Origin: Mesorhizobium sp. WSM4904
GTDB taxonomy: Bacteria > Pseudomonadota > Alphaproteobacteria > Rhizobiales > Rhizobiaceae
Assembly (NCBI RefSeq): GCF_029674545.1
Contig: NZ_CP121354.1
Span: 3,295,001 to 3,359,000, forward strand
Length of the DNA stretch: 64,000 nt
Direction: 5' to 3'
Part shown: positions 46,733 to 55,132 of the stretch, piece after piece
Numbering within the stretch: position 1 is the first letter of the stretch
How the letters are laid out: the number at the start of each line of letters is the position of its first letter
Notes under the pieces: generated by a model
What the model was told of the DNA's origin: nothing
Databases searched by the model: none
The model's input: only the letters and a program-made list of their open reading frames with translations
Position numbers and translations under genes: made by a program

Positions 46733-47186
46733 CAGCCTTAAGCCTCCCCGTTTCCGTTCCACGGGCGCCGTCATCGATGCCGGCGCCGCATGGGCCTCGC
46801 ACGTCCAACTCCTCCCGAGCGGGTGCGATCGGTGCATTTAGGCGAAAGCCTGCATGGGCGTCAATCAACTGTCGGACGATTAATTTCGGATCTCGTCGAA
46901 AAATCGGTTTTGTAGGACAAATAGGAATTGACGTTGGCTGCGAGCCGTTATTAGCTAGCGTTGGAGGAAGGGCTTGTCCTCGCAAGACCGCCGCCCGATG
47001 GAGGCGGTTGGCGGGGTTTGATCAGGATCCGGCAAGACCAGCGTTCATCGAGCTGGAACGGATCGGCAAATGCTTATCGGACCGGTCTAAGACACGAGCA
47101 TTCAAGGTGATTGCCGTGTCCTTGCATCCGGGCCGATCGGTGTGGCGGACACGTCGTGTTCGTCTGTTTTCACGGGAGGAGATGAT
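46733..47186. other. Divergent promoter region of the second sugar transporter
   Basis: This 454-bp gap separates the ATPase/permease genes (-) from the binding-protein gene (+). It contains the 13-bp palindrome TTTGTAGGACAAA at 46909-46921 and a smaller one, GTCTAAGAC, near 47088-47096. Frames crossing it show no recognisable protein. Confidence 0.55.
46909..46921. promoter_or_regulatory. Candidate FadR-family (GntR) operator
   Basis: TTTGTAGGACAAA is a perfect inverted repeat (TTTGT/ACAAA) with a 3-bp spacer and fits the FadR-subfamily pattern TNGTNNNACNA. The same core, TTGTNNNACAA, recurs at 50148-50158 in the other divergent region of this locus, next to FadR-type regulator genes. Confidence 0.55.
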
Positions 47187-48176
47187 ATGAGGAAATCACT
47201 TTTGCTCGCCGCCGTCGCCGCCATGGCGTTGGGGGCCGGGCCGGCTTTGGCCAAGAAACAACTCGTCATTGTCGTGAAGGGTCTCGACAACCCGTTCTTC
47301 GAAGCCATCCACCAGGGCTGCGAGAAATGGAACAAGGAAAACGCCAGTTCCGAATATGAATGCTTCTATACCGGTCCGGCATCGACCTCGGACGAGGCCG
47401 GCGAAGCCCAGATCGTGCAGGACATGCTGAGCAAGCCGGATACGGCGGCGATGGCGATCTCGCCGTCCAATGCGCCGCTGATCGCGCAGACGATCAAGAG
47501 CGCCAATCCGTCGATCCCGATCATGACGGTCGACGCGGACCTGACCAAGGAAGATGCGGCGCTGCGCAAGACCTATCTCGGCACCGACAACTATCTGATG
47601 GGCAAGCGCATCGGCGAATACATCAAGAAGGCCAAGCCGAATGGCGGCACGATCTGCACCATCGAAGGCAATGCCGCGGCCGACAACATCCTGCGCCGCG
47701 CGCAGGGCATGCGCGATGCGCTGTCGGGCAAGGAAGGCCTGTCGGAGTTGAAGGGCGAAGGCGGCTGGACCGAAGTGGCCGGCTGCCCGGTGTTCACCAA
47801 TGACGACGGCGCCAAGGGCGTTCAGGCGATGACCGACATCCTCGCCGCAAATCCGAAGCTCGACGCTTTCGGCATCATGGGCGGCTGGCCGCTGTTCGGC
47901 GCTCCGCAGCCCTATCGCGACCTGTTCAAGCCGATGGCCGAGAAGATCGCCAAGAACGAGTTCGCCATCGGCGCCGCCGATACCATCGGCGACGAAGTGG
48001 CGATCGCCAAGGACGGGCTGGTGACCGCGCTGGTCGGCCAGCGGCCGTTCGAAATGGGCTACAAGGCGCCTTCGGTGATGCTCGACCTCATCGGCGGCAA
48101 GAAGGTCGACGATCCGGTCTTCACCGGCCTCGACGAATGCACCAAGGATACGGTCGACACCTGCATCCAGAAGTAA
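47187..48176 (+). CDS. Sugar ABC transporter substrate-binding protein (RbsB type)
   Basis: A 329-residue periplasmic binding protein with a signal peptide (SLLLAAVAAMALGAGPALA, cleavage near 22). The mature start KQLVIVVKGLDNPFFEAIHQ is the RbsB family first strand, and SPSNAPLIAQTIKSANPSIP lies in the first lobe. I start at ATG 47187 behind GGGAGGAG; an upstream TTG/GTG extension would precede the signal peptide. It is divergent from the matching permease and ATPase genes and followed by a strong hairpin. Confidence 0.92.
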   Translation: MRKSLLLAAVAAMALGAGPALAKKQLVIVVKGLDNPFFEAIHQGCEKWNKENASSEYECFYTGPASTSDEAGEAQIVQDMLSKPDTAAMAISPSNAPLIAQTIKSANPSIPIMTVDADLTKEDAALRKTYLGTDNYLMGKRIGEYIKKAKPNGGTICTIEGNAAADNILRRAQGMRDALSGKEGLSELKGEGGWTEVAGCPVFTNDDGAKGVQAMTDILAANPKLDAFGIMGGWPLFGAPQPYRDLFKPMAEKIAKNEFAIGAADTIGDEVAIAKDGLVTALVGQRPFEMGYKAPSVMLDLIGGKKVDDPVFTGLDECTKDTVDTCIQK

Positions 48177-48188
48177 GCTTCGATAGCT

Positions 48189-48212
48189 GGGGCGCCCCCT
48201 CGTGGGCGCCCC
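48189..48212 (+). terminator. Rho-independent-type terminator after binding-protein gene
   Basis: A 9-bp perfect GC stem (GGGGCGCCC at 48189-48197, GGGCGCCCC at 48204-48212) begins 12 bp after the stop codon and is followed by TTCACCCTTTTCC. The T-run is interrupted, so termination may be partial. Confidence 0.6.
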
Positions 48213-48345
48213 TTCACCCTTTTCCGCTTGGACCATGAACGCGGCCTTTGCCTCCGGTAACAGGCGAGGGCCTTCGTGCGCCCGAAATTTCTTGGCGGAT
48301 GATTGCGGGCGGCCTCTGCCCGCGACGGGAGGCACCGGAACGCGG

Positions 48346-49084
48346 ATGCCACGAGAAAAGTCAGGGAAGCGCCTGGCCGAACCGGTCCAGCCGGCTACGA
48401 TCCGCAGGCCCGAGGCGACGCGGATCGCCGGCCTCAGCGTGCATGCCTCGCTGGCGGGCGAGATCGGCCTCAGGATCGTGCGCGGCGACTACCCTCCCGG
48501 CACCATCCTGCCCAACGAAGCCAAATGGTCGGAAACCTTCAACGTCAGCCGCTCGGCAGTGCGCGAAGCGATCAAGATGCTGATGGCCAAGCAGCTGGGT
48601 CGAGCCAAGGGAGCGGTGGAACCTGCTCGACCGCGACGTGCTCGCCTGGTACGCGACGTCGCCCGATCGCGAAGTGTTCCTGAGGACGGTGCAGGAGTTC
48701 CGCCACATCATCGAGCCGGAGGCGGCCGCCTTCGCGGCGACGCGGCGCTCCGACGAGCAGATGATCGAGATCAGCCAGGCCTGCCGCGAGATGGGCGAGG
48801 CGATGCATTTCCAGGAGCGCACGCGCGCCGATACGCGGTTCCATATCGCCATCCTGCGCGCCTCGGGCAACGAGCTTTTGGTGCCGCTCGGCGTGCTGAT
48901 CGAGTCGGCGCTCGACCATCTCTTCGTCTTCGTCACGCGCGAGCACAGCGACCAGCGGCGGGCCCAGTCCCTGCACGAGGCGATCGAGCGGAACATCCGC
49001 CTGCAGCGCCCCGCCGCCGCGAGAAGCGCGGTGCACAAGCTGCTCGCCAACACCGACGAGGTGATCGGGCGGTCGCGGCGGTGA
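48346..49084 (+). pseudogene. GntR/FadR-family regulator pseudogene (29-bp deletion, frameshift)
   Basis: The first 82 codons match the intact regulator at 51190-51966 (shared LRIVRGDYPPGTILPNEAKW and SRSAVREAIKMLMAK). At 48591/48592, after GCCAAG, 29 bases present in the paralogue are absent, removing the end of the DNA-binding wing and shifting the frame. The remaining FCD ligand-binding domain (EFRHIIEPEAAAFAA, then LHEAIERNIRLQRP) continues in another frame to a stop at 49084. The plus-strand frame running to 49155 is therefore a chimera, not a protein. A fragment from 48638 might still be translated. Confidence 0.85.
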
Positions 49085-49102
49085 GGACTCGCCCGGCGGG
49101 CG

Positions 49103-50041
49103 TCAGATCTTCTGCTTCACGCCGTCCTTCGACGGCATCAGGTCGACGCCGTTGAGCTTGCCGACATGGGTCGCCAGCATCGGCACATACTGGTCGGCCG
49201 GTCCGGCGGCGAAGGCGGTCGCGAACGAGTTCTTGGTGGCGTTGCCCAGCGGGTTGGCAATGCCGGCAGCGCCCGCCATCGATTCCAGATAGGTCAAATC
49301 CTTGAAGGCATTGGCGATGGAGAATTTGTGCGCGTCGCGATCGCCCTCCAGCGTCCAGCGCATGAAGGTCTGATAGAAACCGCAATCCATGCGGCCGTTG
49401 CGGATCACGCTGTCGAAGCGCGGCGGCGAGATGCCGACCTTCTGCGCCAAGGCAAGCGCCTCCGAATAGATCGCCGCGTAGCCCAGCGAGATGAAATTGT
49501 TGAGCAGCTTCATGCGGTGGCCGTCGCCGGTGTCGCCGATATGGACGATGCGGCCGGCCCAGGTCTCGATCACCGGCTTCAGCCTGGCGAACACCGCGTC
49601 GGGCGCGCCGACCATGGCATCGAGCGTGCCTTCCCAGGCCTCCTTCGGCGTGCGGCTGAGCGGCGCATCGACATAATCGACGCCGAGCGCCTTGAGCTCG
49701 GCGGCGAGCCCCATGGTGGAGACCGGGTCGGATGTCGAGCAATCGACGACCACCGAGCCTTCCTTCAAGCCTTCCTTCAGCCCGCCGGGGCCACGAATGA
49801 TCGCCTCCACCTCGCGCGAGCCGGTGACGCAGATGAAGACGATGTCGGACGCCGCCGCCACCTCGCGAGAAGTCGATGCTTCTTTGGCGCCGCGGCCGAT
49901 CAGGTCTTCCGCAGGCTTGCGGTTCTTGCGGCCAAGGAAGGTCAGCGGATAGCCCTTGTCGACGATGTTCTTGGCGATGCCGTGCCCCATCAGGCCGAGG
50001 CCGATGAAACCGATGTTTTCGCGGGCAGCGGTGGTGGTCAT
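49103..50041 (-). CDS. NAD(P)-dependent oxidoreductase, 3-hydroxyisobutyrate dehydrogenase family
   Basis: A 312-residue beta-hydroxyacid dehydrogenase. The nucleotide motif is IGFIGLGLMGHGIAKNI (about 10-26), the substrate-binding block DAPLSRTPKEAWEGTLDAMV is at about 124, and the catalytic Lys is in GHRMKLLNNFISLG near 173. Relatives include tartronate semialdehyde reductase, GarR-type and 2-hydroxy-3-oxopropionate reductases. It is divergent from an epimerase-like gene across a 150-bp region with a FadR-type operator, suggesting joint control in sugar-acid catabolism. Confidence 0.88.
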   Translation of the reverse strand: MTTTAARENIGFIGLGLMGHGIAKNIVDKGYPLTFLGRKNRKPAEDLIGRGAKEASTSREVAAASDIVFICVTGSREVEAIIRGPGGLKEGLKEGSVVVDCSTSDPVSTMGLAAELKALGVDYVDAPLSRTPKEAWEGTLDAMVGAPDAVFARLKPVIETWAGRIVHIGDTGDGHRMKLLNNFISLGYAAIYSEALALAQKVGISPPRFDSVIRNGRMDCGFYQTFMRWTLEGDRDAHKFSIANAFKDLTYLESMAGAAGIANPLGNATKNSFATAFAAGPADQYVPMLATHVGKLNGVDLMPSKDGVKQKI

Positions 50042-50145
50042 GTCGTTTCGTCCCTGTTTTTCCTGATGGTCGGCGCCGGCGCGACCGACCGGCGAGCGAT
50101 TGCTGTTTTCGCGGATCGCGGTTGGCAGGCGATTGCGGAATACCA

Positions 50146-50160
50146 TATTGTCTGACAATA
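50146..50160. promoter_or_regulatory. Perfect 15-bp palindrome, candidate FadR-family operator
   Basis: TATTGTCTGACAATA is a perfect palindrome about a central T, 32 bp before the plus-strand dehydrogenase start and about 105 bp before the minus-strand one. Its core TTGTCTGACAA fits TNGTNNNACNA of FadR-subfamily GntR regulators and the site at 46910-46920. Confidence 0.65.
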
Positions 50161-50191
50161 CACATAATTCTCGTGCAATGTGGAGAGCAAA

Positions 50192-51088
50192 ATGACGAAG
50201 CGGATCATGTTCACCGGCGGCAGCGGCAAGGCCGGCCGCCATGTAGTCCAGTACCTGGTCGAGCATGGCTGCCAGGTGCTCAACATCGACGCCAAGCCGC
50301 TCGACAACCCGAAGGTGCGCACGCTGATCACCGACATCACCGACAGCGGTCAGGTGTTCAATGCGCTGTCGAGCTATGCGGGGTTGCACGAGTTCGATCC
50401 GTCGCTGCGGGCGCAGCCGGTCGATGCCGTGGTGCATTTCGCCGCCATACCGCGCATCATGATCACACCCGACAACGAGGTGTTCCGCATCAACGCGATT
50501 GGCACCTACAACGTCATCGAGGCGGCTGTGAAGCTCGGCATCCGCAAGGTGATCATCGCTTCCAGTGAGACGACCTACGGCCTGGTCTTCGCCAACGAAC
50601 CGCGCAACCCGACGCATTTCCCGCTCGATGAGGACTACGACGTCGATCCGATGGACAGCTACGCGCTGTCGAAGATCGTCAACGAGAAGACGGCGCGCGC
50701 CTTCGCGCTGCGCAGCGGTTTCGACATCTATGCGCTGCGCATCGGCAACGTCATCGAGCCGCATGAATATGCGCTGTTCCCAAAATGGTTCGCCGATCCG
50801 GGTTTCCGCAAGCGTATCGCCTGGAGCTATATCGATGCCCGCGATCTTGGCCAGATCACCTTGCGCGCCATCGAGAAGGACGGATTGGGCTATCAGGTGT
50901 TCAACGCCGCCAACGACGACACCTCGTCCGACCTGCCGACGGCGGAGCTGCTGAAGCGTTTCTATCCGGGCGTGCCGGTGAAAGCCGAGCTCGGTGAATT
51001 CGAGACGCTGCTGTCGAACCGCAAAGCTCGGGAGGTGCTCGGCTTCCGCCCCGAACACAGCTGGCGCAAATACGTCAAGACTGCGTGA
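50192..51088 (+). CDS. NAD(P)-dependent epimerase/dehydratase family protein
   Basis: A 298-residue extended short-chain dehydrogenase. The cofactor motif is MFTGGSGKAGRHVVQYL (about 6-22), followed by VHFAAIPRI near 87, the Ser of ASSETTYG near 128 and the YxxxK pair in DSYALSKIVNEKTA near 155. Uronate dehydrogenases and UDP-sugar epimerases share this fold; with a hydroxyacid dehydrogenase opposite and sugar importers around, uronate or aldose oxidation is a plausible role. The ATG has GGAGA five bases upstream. Confidence 0.85.
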   Translation: MTKRIMFTGGSGKAGRHVVQYLVEHGCQVLNIDAKPLDNPKVRTLITDITDSGQVFNALSSYAGLHEFDPSLRAQPVDAVVHFAAIPRIMITPDNEVFRINAIGTYNVIEAAVKLGIRKVIIASSETTYGLVFANEPRNPTHFPLDEDYDVDPMDSYALSKIVNEKTARAFALRSGFDIYALRIGNVIEPHEYALFPKWFADPGFRKRIAWSYIDARDLGQITLRAIEKDGLGYQVFNAANDDTSSDLPTAELLKRFYPGVPVKAELGEFETLLSNRKAREVLGFRPEHSWRKYVKTA

Positions 51089-51189
51089 AGGGAGCCAAGC
51101 CCCGGCTGAGCTGTGCACATCCCGGCATCTTGCGGCAAAGCCAGCCTTGCCGTGCTTGACAGCTTCTGAAAACCGGACTTTCTGGATAT

Positions 51190-51966
51190 ATGCGGGACGC
51201 AAAGCCGAACAACGAAAAAAGGGCGACGAGAGTGGCATCCGCCGATCGTATGGCGGGCGTTCGCCGGCCGGATGCGCCGCGCATCCCGGGCGCCAGCGTG
51301 CATACGTCGCTGGCCAGCGAAATCGGCCTTCGGATCGTGCGCGGCGACTATCCGCCTGGCACCATCCTGCCCAACGAAGCGAAATGGTCGGAGACTTTCG
51401 ACGTCAGCCGTTCCGCGGTGCGCGAGGCGATCAAGATGCTGATGGCCAAGAGCCTTCTGGCGTCGCGGCCAAAGATCGGCAGCTGGGTGGAGCCGAAGGA
51501 GCGCTGGAACCTGCTCGACCGCGACGTGCTCGCCTGGTACGCGACCTCGCCGGATCGCGAGGTCTTCCTGAAGACGGTGCAGGAATTCCGCCATATCATC
51601 GAGCCGGAGGCGGCCGCTTTCGCGGCGATGCGGCGCACCGATGAGCAGATGGCCGAGATCAGCCAAACGTGCCGCGAGATGGGCGAGGCGACCAGCCTGC
51701 AGGAGCGCACACGCGCCGACACGCGCTTCCACCTCGCCATTCTGCGAGCCTCGGGCAACGATCTCCTGGTGCCGCTCGGCGTCCTGATCGAATCCGCTTT
51801 CGACCACCTCTTCGCCTATACGACACGCGAGCTGGACGACCTGCAGCACGCCCAGAAACTGCACGAAGCGATCGAGAGGAACATCCGGCTGCAACGGCCG
51901 GATGCGGCGCGCAACGCCGTGCGCAAGCTGCTTGCCAATACCGACGACGTCATCCGTTCGCGCTGA
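51190..51966 (+). CDS. GntR-family regulator, FadR subfamily (FCD domain)
   Basis: A 258-residue repressor-type protein: winged helix at about 38-100 (SRSAVREAIKMLMAKSLLAS is the recognition helix and turn) and a C-terminal FCD domain at about 115-245 whose metal or ligand residues lie in EFRHIIEPEAAAF and ADTRFHLAILRASGN. It is the intact paralogue of the pseudogene 3 kb upstream. Candidate operators of its subfamily flank the nearby transporter and dehydrogenase genes, so it probably controls them in response to a sugar acid. Confidence 0.9.
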   Translation: MRDAKPNNEKRATRVASADRMAGVRRPDAPRIPGASVHTSLASEIGLRIVRGDYPPGTILPNEAKWSETFDVSRSAVREAIKMLMAKSLLASRPKIGSWVEPKERWNLLDRDVLAWYATSPDREVFLKTVQEFRHIIEPEAAAFAAMRRTDEQMAEISQTCREMGEATSLQERTRADTRFHLAILRASGNDLLVPLGVLIESAFDHLFAYTTRELDDLQHAQKLHEAIERNIRLQRPDAARNAVRKLLANTDDVIRSR

Positions 51967-51991
51967 GGCCCGCCGCGATTCAGGTCAGGCC

Positions 51992-52279
51992 TCAATCCTG
52001 CTTTTCGCGCCCGAAGGCGACGCGCAACTCGTCCTTGGCCTTTTCCAGCACCCGCTTACGCTCCTCCGGCAGATTCCTGCCGGCACGGTTGATGTAGAAA
52101 TTCAGCATCGACATCGCGGAGCGGAACGGCTCCGCCTTGCGGCGGTGGCTGTGCTCGGCCGAGCGCTTCAACGAAGCGGCGATCTTCCTGGCATCGTCGG
52201 ATTCGAAGACATGCTCCTCGAGATCCAGCGCATCGCTGTGTTTGGTCACTTCGGCCGACCATTTCTTCCTGGCGGTCAT
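51992..52279 (-). CDS. DUF3175-type small protein
   Basis: A 95-residue basic protein, MTARKKWSAEVTKHSDALDL at its N-terminus and SAMSMLNFYINRAGRNLP in the middle, which I recognise as the DUF3175 pattern; function unknown. It is rich in Lys, Arg and Glu and has no signal or membrane segment, so it is cytosolic and could bind nucleic acid. The ATG at 52279 has GGAG seven bases upstream; the longer frame to 52507 is unsupported. It is divergent from an MFS gene. Confidence 0.75.
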   Translation of the reverse strand: MTARKKWSAEVTKHSDALDLEEHVFESDDARKIAASLKRSAEHSHRRKAEPFRSAMSMLNFYINRAGRNLPEERKRVLEKAKDELRVAFGREKQD

Positions 52280-52449
52280 GGTGAAGCTCCTTCCTGGGGC
52301 ACAACTCCCCTTCAGGCACAACTCGGGGCAGCATGGCCGGTTCCAAGTTTCTGGAGCCACGGATTTGCCGGTCGTGGCGCTGCTCGATGCGGGAAATGGG
52401 CAGATAGTGGTGCCGCACCACCGACGCGGGAACGGCAATAGGAAATGCC

Positions 52450-53682
52450 TTGACGATAATCTCCGGAAGCGCGGCAAACAGCCCCGGCATCGACAGCGGC
52501 TATGCATGGATGCGGCTTGCCGTTTCGGTGCTGCTGGCGACGATAGGCGGCGCCGGCATGTGGGCGGTGGTCGTCGTCCTGCCCGCCGTCCAGGCCGAGT
52601 TCGGCGTCGATCGCGCGGCAGCCTCGATGCCTTACACCGCGACGATGGTCGGCTTTGCCGCCGGCAATGCGCTGGTCGGACGCGCCATCGACCGCATGGG
52701 CTACTGGATGCCGGCGCTTGCCTCCGCGCTGGCGCTCAGCGCGGGCTTTCTTCTTGCCTCGCTCACAACGTCGATCCTGGTGTTCACCCTCGTCCAGGGG
52801 CTTTTGATCGGCGTAGGCACGTCGGCGATCTTCGGGCCGCTGATCGCCGACGTCTCGCACTGGTTCAATCGCCGCCGTGGCGTCGCGGTGACCGCGGCCG
52901 CCTCCGGCAGCTATCTTGCCGGCGCCGTCTGGCCAACCGTGATGCCCTATGTGATGCAAAGCGGTGGCTGGCGGTTCACCTATGCAACGATCGGGGTTAT
53001 CTGCCTTGTGACCATGGTGCCGCTGGTGCTGATGCTGCGGCGCCGCGCGCCGCGCGAGGTGGCTCAAGGCTCGCCGGGCAGCCGGCCGGTTCACCCGATC
53101 TCGCTGTCGCCGGCCGCGCTGCAAATGCTTCTGGTCGTCGCCGGATTCGGCTGCTGCATGGCGATGGCTATGCCGCAGGTGCATATCGTCGCCTATTGCA
53201 TGGATCTCGGCTACGGCGTCGCGCGCGGCGCCGACATGCTGTCGATCATGCTGGCGGCGGGTGTCGTAAGCCGCATCGGCTCAGGCTTCCTCGCCGACCG
53301 CATCGGCGCGGTGAAGACGCTGCTCATCGGCTCGGCGCTGCAGTGCCTGTCGCTGCTCTTCTACATTCCCTTCGACGGGCTCGCCTCGCTCTATGTGGTC
53401 TCGCTGGTGTTCGGCCTGTCGCAAGGCGGCATCGTTCCCTGCTATGCGATCATCGTGCGCGACTACATGCCGGCAAAGGAAGCCGGCCAGCGCGTCGGCA
53501 TCGTCATGATGGCAACGATCTTCGGCATGGCGGTCGGCGGCTGGATGTCGGGCTGGATCTACGATCTCACCGGCTCCTACGCCGCGGCGTTCCTCAACGG
53601 CATCACTTGGAACCTGGTGAATCTCGCAGCGGTCCTGCTCCTCATGTGGAAGGCGAGGCGGAGCGCCGAAGCGCTGGCTTGA
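52450..53682 (+). CDS. Major facilitator superfamily transporter
   Basis: A transporter of about 410 residues with twelve predicted helices. The MFS loop 2-3 motif appears as GNALVGRAIDRMGYWMPALA (about 75), and the symmetrical GSGFLADRIGAVKTLLIGS lies near 277. The layout resembles oxalate/formate-antiporter-like or monocarboxylate MFS proteins. The start is uncertain: a TTG at 52450 opens the frame with a weak ribosome site, and an ATG at 52510 would still keep helix 1. Substrate unknown. Confidence 0.85.
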   Translation: MTIISGSAANSPGIDSGYAWMRLAVSVLLATIGGAGMWAVVVVLPAVQAEFGVDRAAASMPYTATMVGFAAGNALVGRAIDRMGYWMPALASALALSAGFLLASLTTSILVFTLVQGLLIGVGTSAIFGPLIADVSHWFNRRRGVAVTAAASGSYLAGAVWPTVMPYVMQSGGWRFTYATIGVICLVTMVPLVLMLRRRAPREVAQGSPGSRPVHPISLSPAALQMLLVVAGFGCCMAMAMPQVHIVAYCMDLGYGVARGADMLSIMLAAGVVSRIGSGFLADRIGAVKTLLIGSALQCLSLLFYIPFDGLASLYVVSLVFGLSQGGIVPCYAIIVRDYMPAKEAGQRVGIVMMATIFGMAVGGWMSGWIYDLTGSYAAAFLNGITWNLVNLAAVLLLMWKARRSAEALA

Positions 53683-53834
53683 TGTCCGTCAGGTGGCTGG
53701 GACAGGCTGACCATCGCTTGACAACGGCCATCGCCTGCGCGACCCAGATCGGATGGGACGGGCTGCGGGATATTGGCTAAGATGTTGACGGTCGGCCCGC
53801 TGCCGCGCTGCTTACGCGCAGAAAGGGCAGGGCT

Positions 53835-54863
53835 GTGACAAAGCCCCGCTCACGCCGCGGCGGCGGTCGCCCGACCATCGCCGACGTGGCGCGCAAGGCG
53901 GGTGTGGGCGCCATTACCGTGTCGCGCGCCCTGCGCGAGCCTGGGCGGGTTTCGGAAGATCTGCGCCGGCAGATACAGGCCGCCGTCGACGAGCTCGGCT
54001 ATGTTCCGGATCCCAACGCGCGGGCCTTGGCCTCGGCGCGCGCGGAAGTCTTCGGCGTGCTGGTGCCGTCACTCACCAACAACGTCTTTGCCGAAGTGGT
54101 GCGCGGCATCTATGACAGCCTCTCCGATGGCCCGTTCCGCATTCAGCTCGGCAACACGCACTATTCGGGTCTGGAGGAAGAGCGGCTGCTGCAGGTGTTT
54201 GCCCTGCAGCGCCCGGCGGCACTGATCGTTGCCGGCATCGACCAGACGCCCCAGTCGCGAAAACTGCTGGAGACGGCCGGCTGCCCGGTGGTGCAAGTCA
54301 TGGAAACCGGACCGGATCCGATCGATATGCTCGTCGGCTTCTCGCATTTCGACGGCGGCCGGGCGGCCACCGAGCATCTGATCGAAGCGGGCTACAGGCG
54401 GATCGGCTTCATCGGCGCGCGCATGGATCCGCGCTCGCAGCGGCGCCTTGCCGGCTATCGCGCGGCGATGGAAGCAGGCGGCCTGTTCGACCCCCGTCTG
54501 GTCACCACCACGCCGCTACTGTCCAGCGTGACGCTCGGGCGCGAGCTTCTGCGCGATGCATTGGCCAAGATGCCGGCGCTCGATGGCGTCTTCTGCAACA
54601 ATGACGATATTGCGCTCGGCGTTCTGTTCGAATGCCGCCGAGCCGCGATCGCGGTGCCGAAGACGATCGGCATCGTCGGCTTCAACGATCTCGACATGAT
54701 GCAGGCAGCCTTTCCGTCGGTCACCAGCGTTCGCACGCATCGCTATGAAATCGGCCGCCAGGCGGTGGCGATGGCGCTTGCCGCGATCGCCGGCCAAAGA
54801 CCGCAGCAGCGGGTCGTCGACCTCGGTTTCGAGCTTATACGCCGCGAGAGCACCACTCGCTGA
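53835..54863 (+). CDS. LacI-family transcriptional regulator (GntR/gluconate-regulator-like)
   Basis: A 342-residue regulator with the LacI helix-turn-helix TIADVARKAGVGAITVSRAL (about 14-33) and hinge GYVPDPNARALASAR, then a sugar-binding effector domain (about 70-335). The protein resembles gluconate-operon repressors of the LacI family, which fits the gluconokinase at the end of the following operon. It starts at GTG. A perfect 18-bp palindrome lies 43 bp after its stop, in front of the transporter genes. Confidence 0.9.
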   Translation: MTKPRSRRGGGRPTIADVARKAGVGAITVSRALREPGRVSEDLRRQIQAAVDELGYVPDPNARALASARAEVFGVLVPSLTNNVFAEVVRGIYDSLSDGPFRIQLGNTHYSGLEEERLLQVFALQRPAALIVAGIDQTPQSRKLLETAGCPVVQVMETGPDPIDMLVGFSHFDGGRAATEHLIEAGYRRIGFIGARMDPRSQRRLAGYRAAMEAGGLFDPRLVTTTPLLSSVTLGRELLRDALAKMPALDGVFCNNDDIALGVLFECRRAAIAVPKTIGIVGFNDLDMMQAAFPSVTSVRTHRYEIGRQAVAMALAAIAGQRPQQRVVDLGFELIRRESTTR

Positions 54864-54905
54864 AACACGCAGAGGCGACTGTGCAAATGCCGGTTTACAG
54901 GCTTT

Positions 54906-54923
54906 AATGGTAGCGCTACCATT
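54906..54923. promoter_or_regulatory. Perfect 18-bp LacI-type operator
   Basis: AATGGTAGCGCTACCATT is a perfect palindrome with a central CG, the symmetry used by LacI-family dimers; TGGTAGCGCTACCA-like sites are known for sugar and gluconate repressors of this family. It lies between the LacI gene and the binding-protein gene and almost certainly controls the latter operon. Confidence 0.8.
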
Positions 54924-54942
54924 TTTGCATGAAGTCTGTTTA

Positions 54943-54984
54943 TTATACATAAGCAACAGCTCATGCTTGTTTATTATGTATAAT
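54943..54984 (+). promoter_or_regulatory. AT-rich inverted repeat with TATAAT, probable promoter region
   Basis: TTATACATAA (54943-54952) and TTATGTATAA (54974-54983) are exact inverted copies, enclosing a small stem AAGCA/TGCTT. TATAAT occurs at 54979-54984. This is strikingly AT-rich against the surrounding DNA and is placed between the LacI operator and the binding-protein gene, so a sigma-70-like promoter is likely, though I see no good -35 hexamer. Confidence 0.5.
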
Positions 54985-55132
54985 ATGATAGTTTCATAAG
55001 CCACCTGGAGGGGATGGGAGGGGGAAAAGAGGGACGGCGCAAGCCACCTCGCAAGCGTATCGGATTGGCAGGAGGGTGCCGGCCGACCGCCAACACATTC
55101 AACAAGCAGAACTGCAACTGGGAGGAATACCG

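Noticed and set aside
48202..49155. 317-codon frame as an intact regulator
   Set aside because: Only its first part matches the GntR family; after the 29-bp deletion point it reads the ligand-binding domain in the wrong frame.
49103..51238. 711-codon minus-strand frame as a long dehydrogenase
   Set aside because: The dehydrogenase begins at 50041 with its Rossmann motif; upstream sequence is antisense to the epimerase gene and crosses the promoter palindrome.
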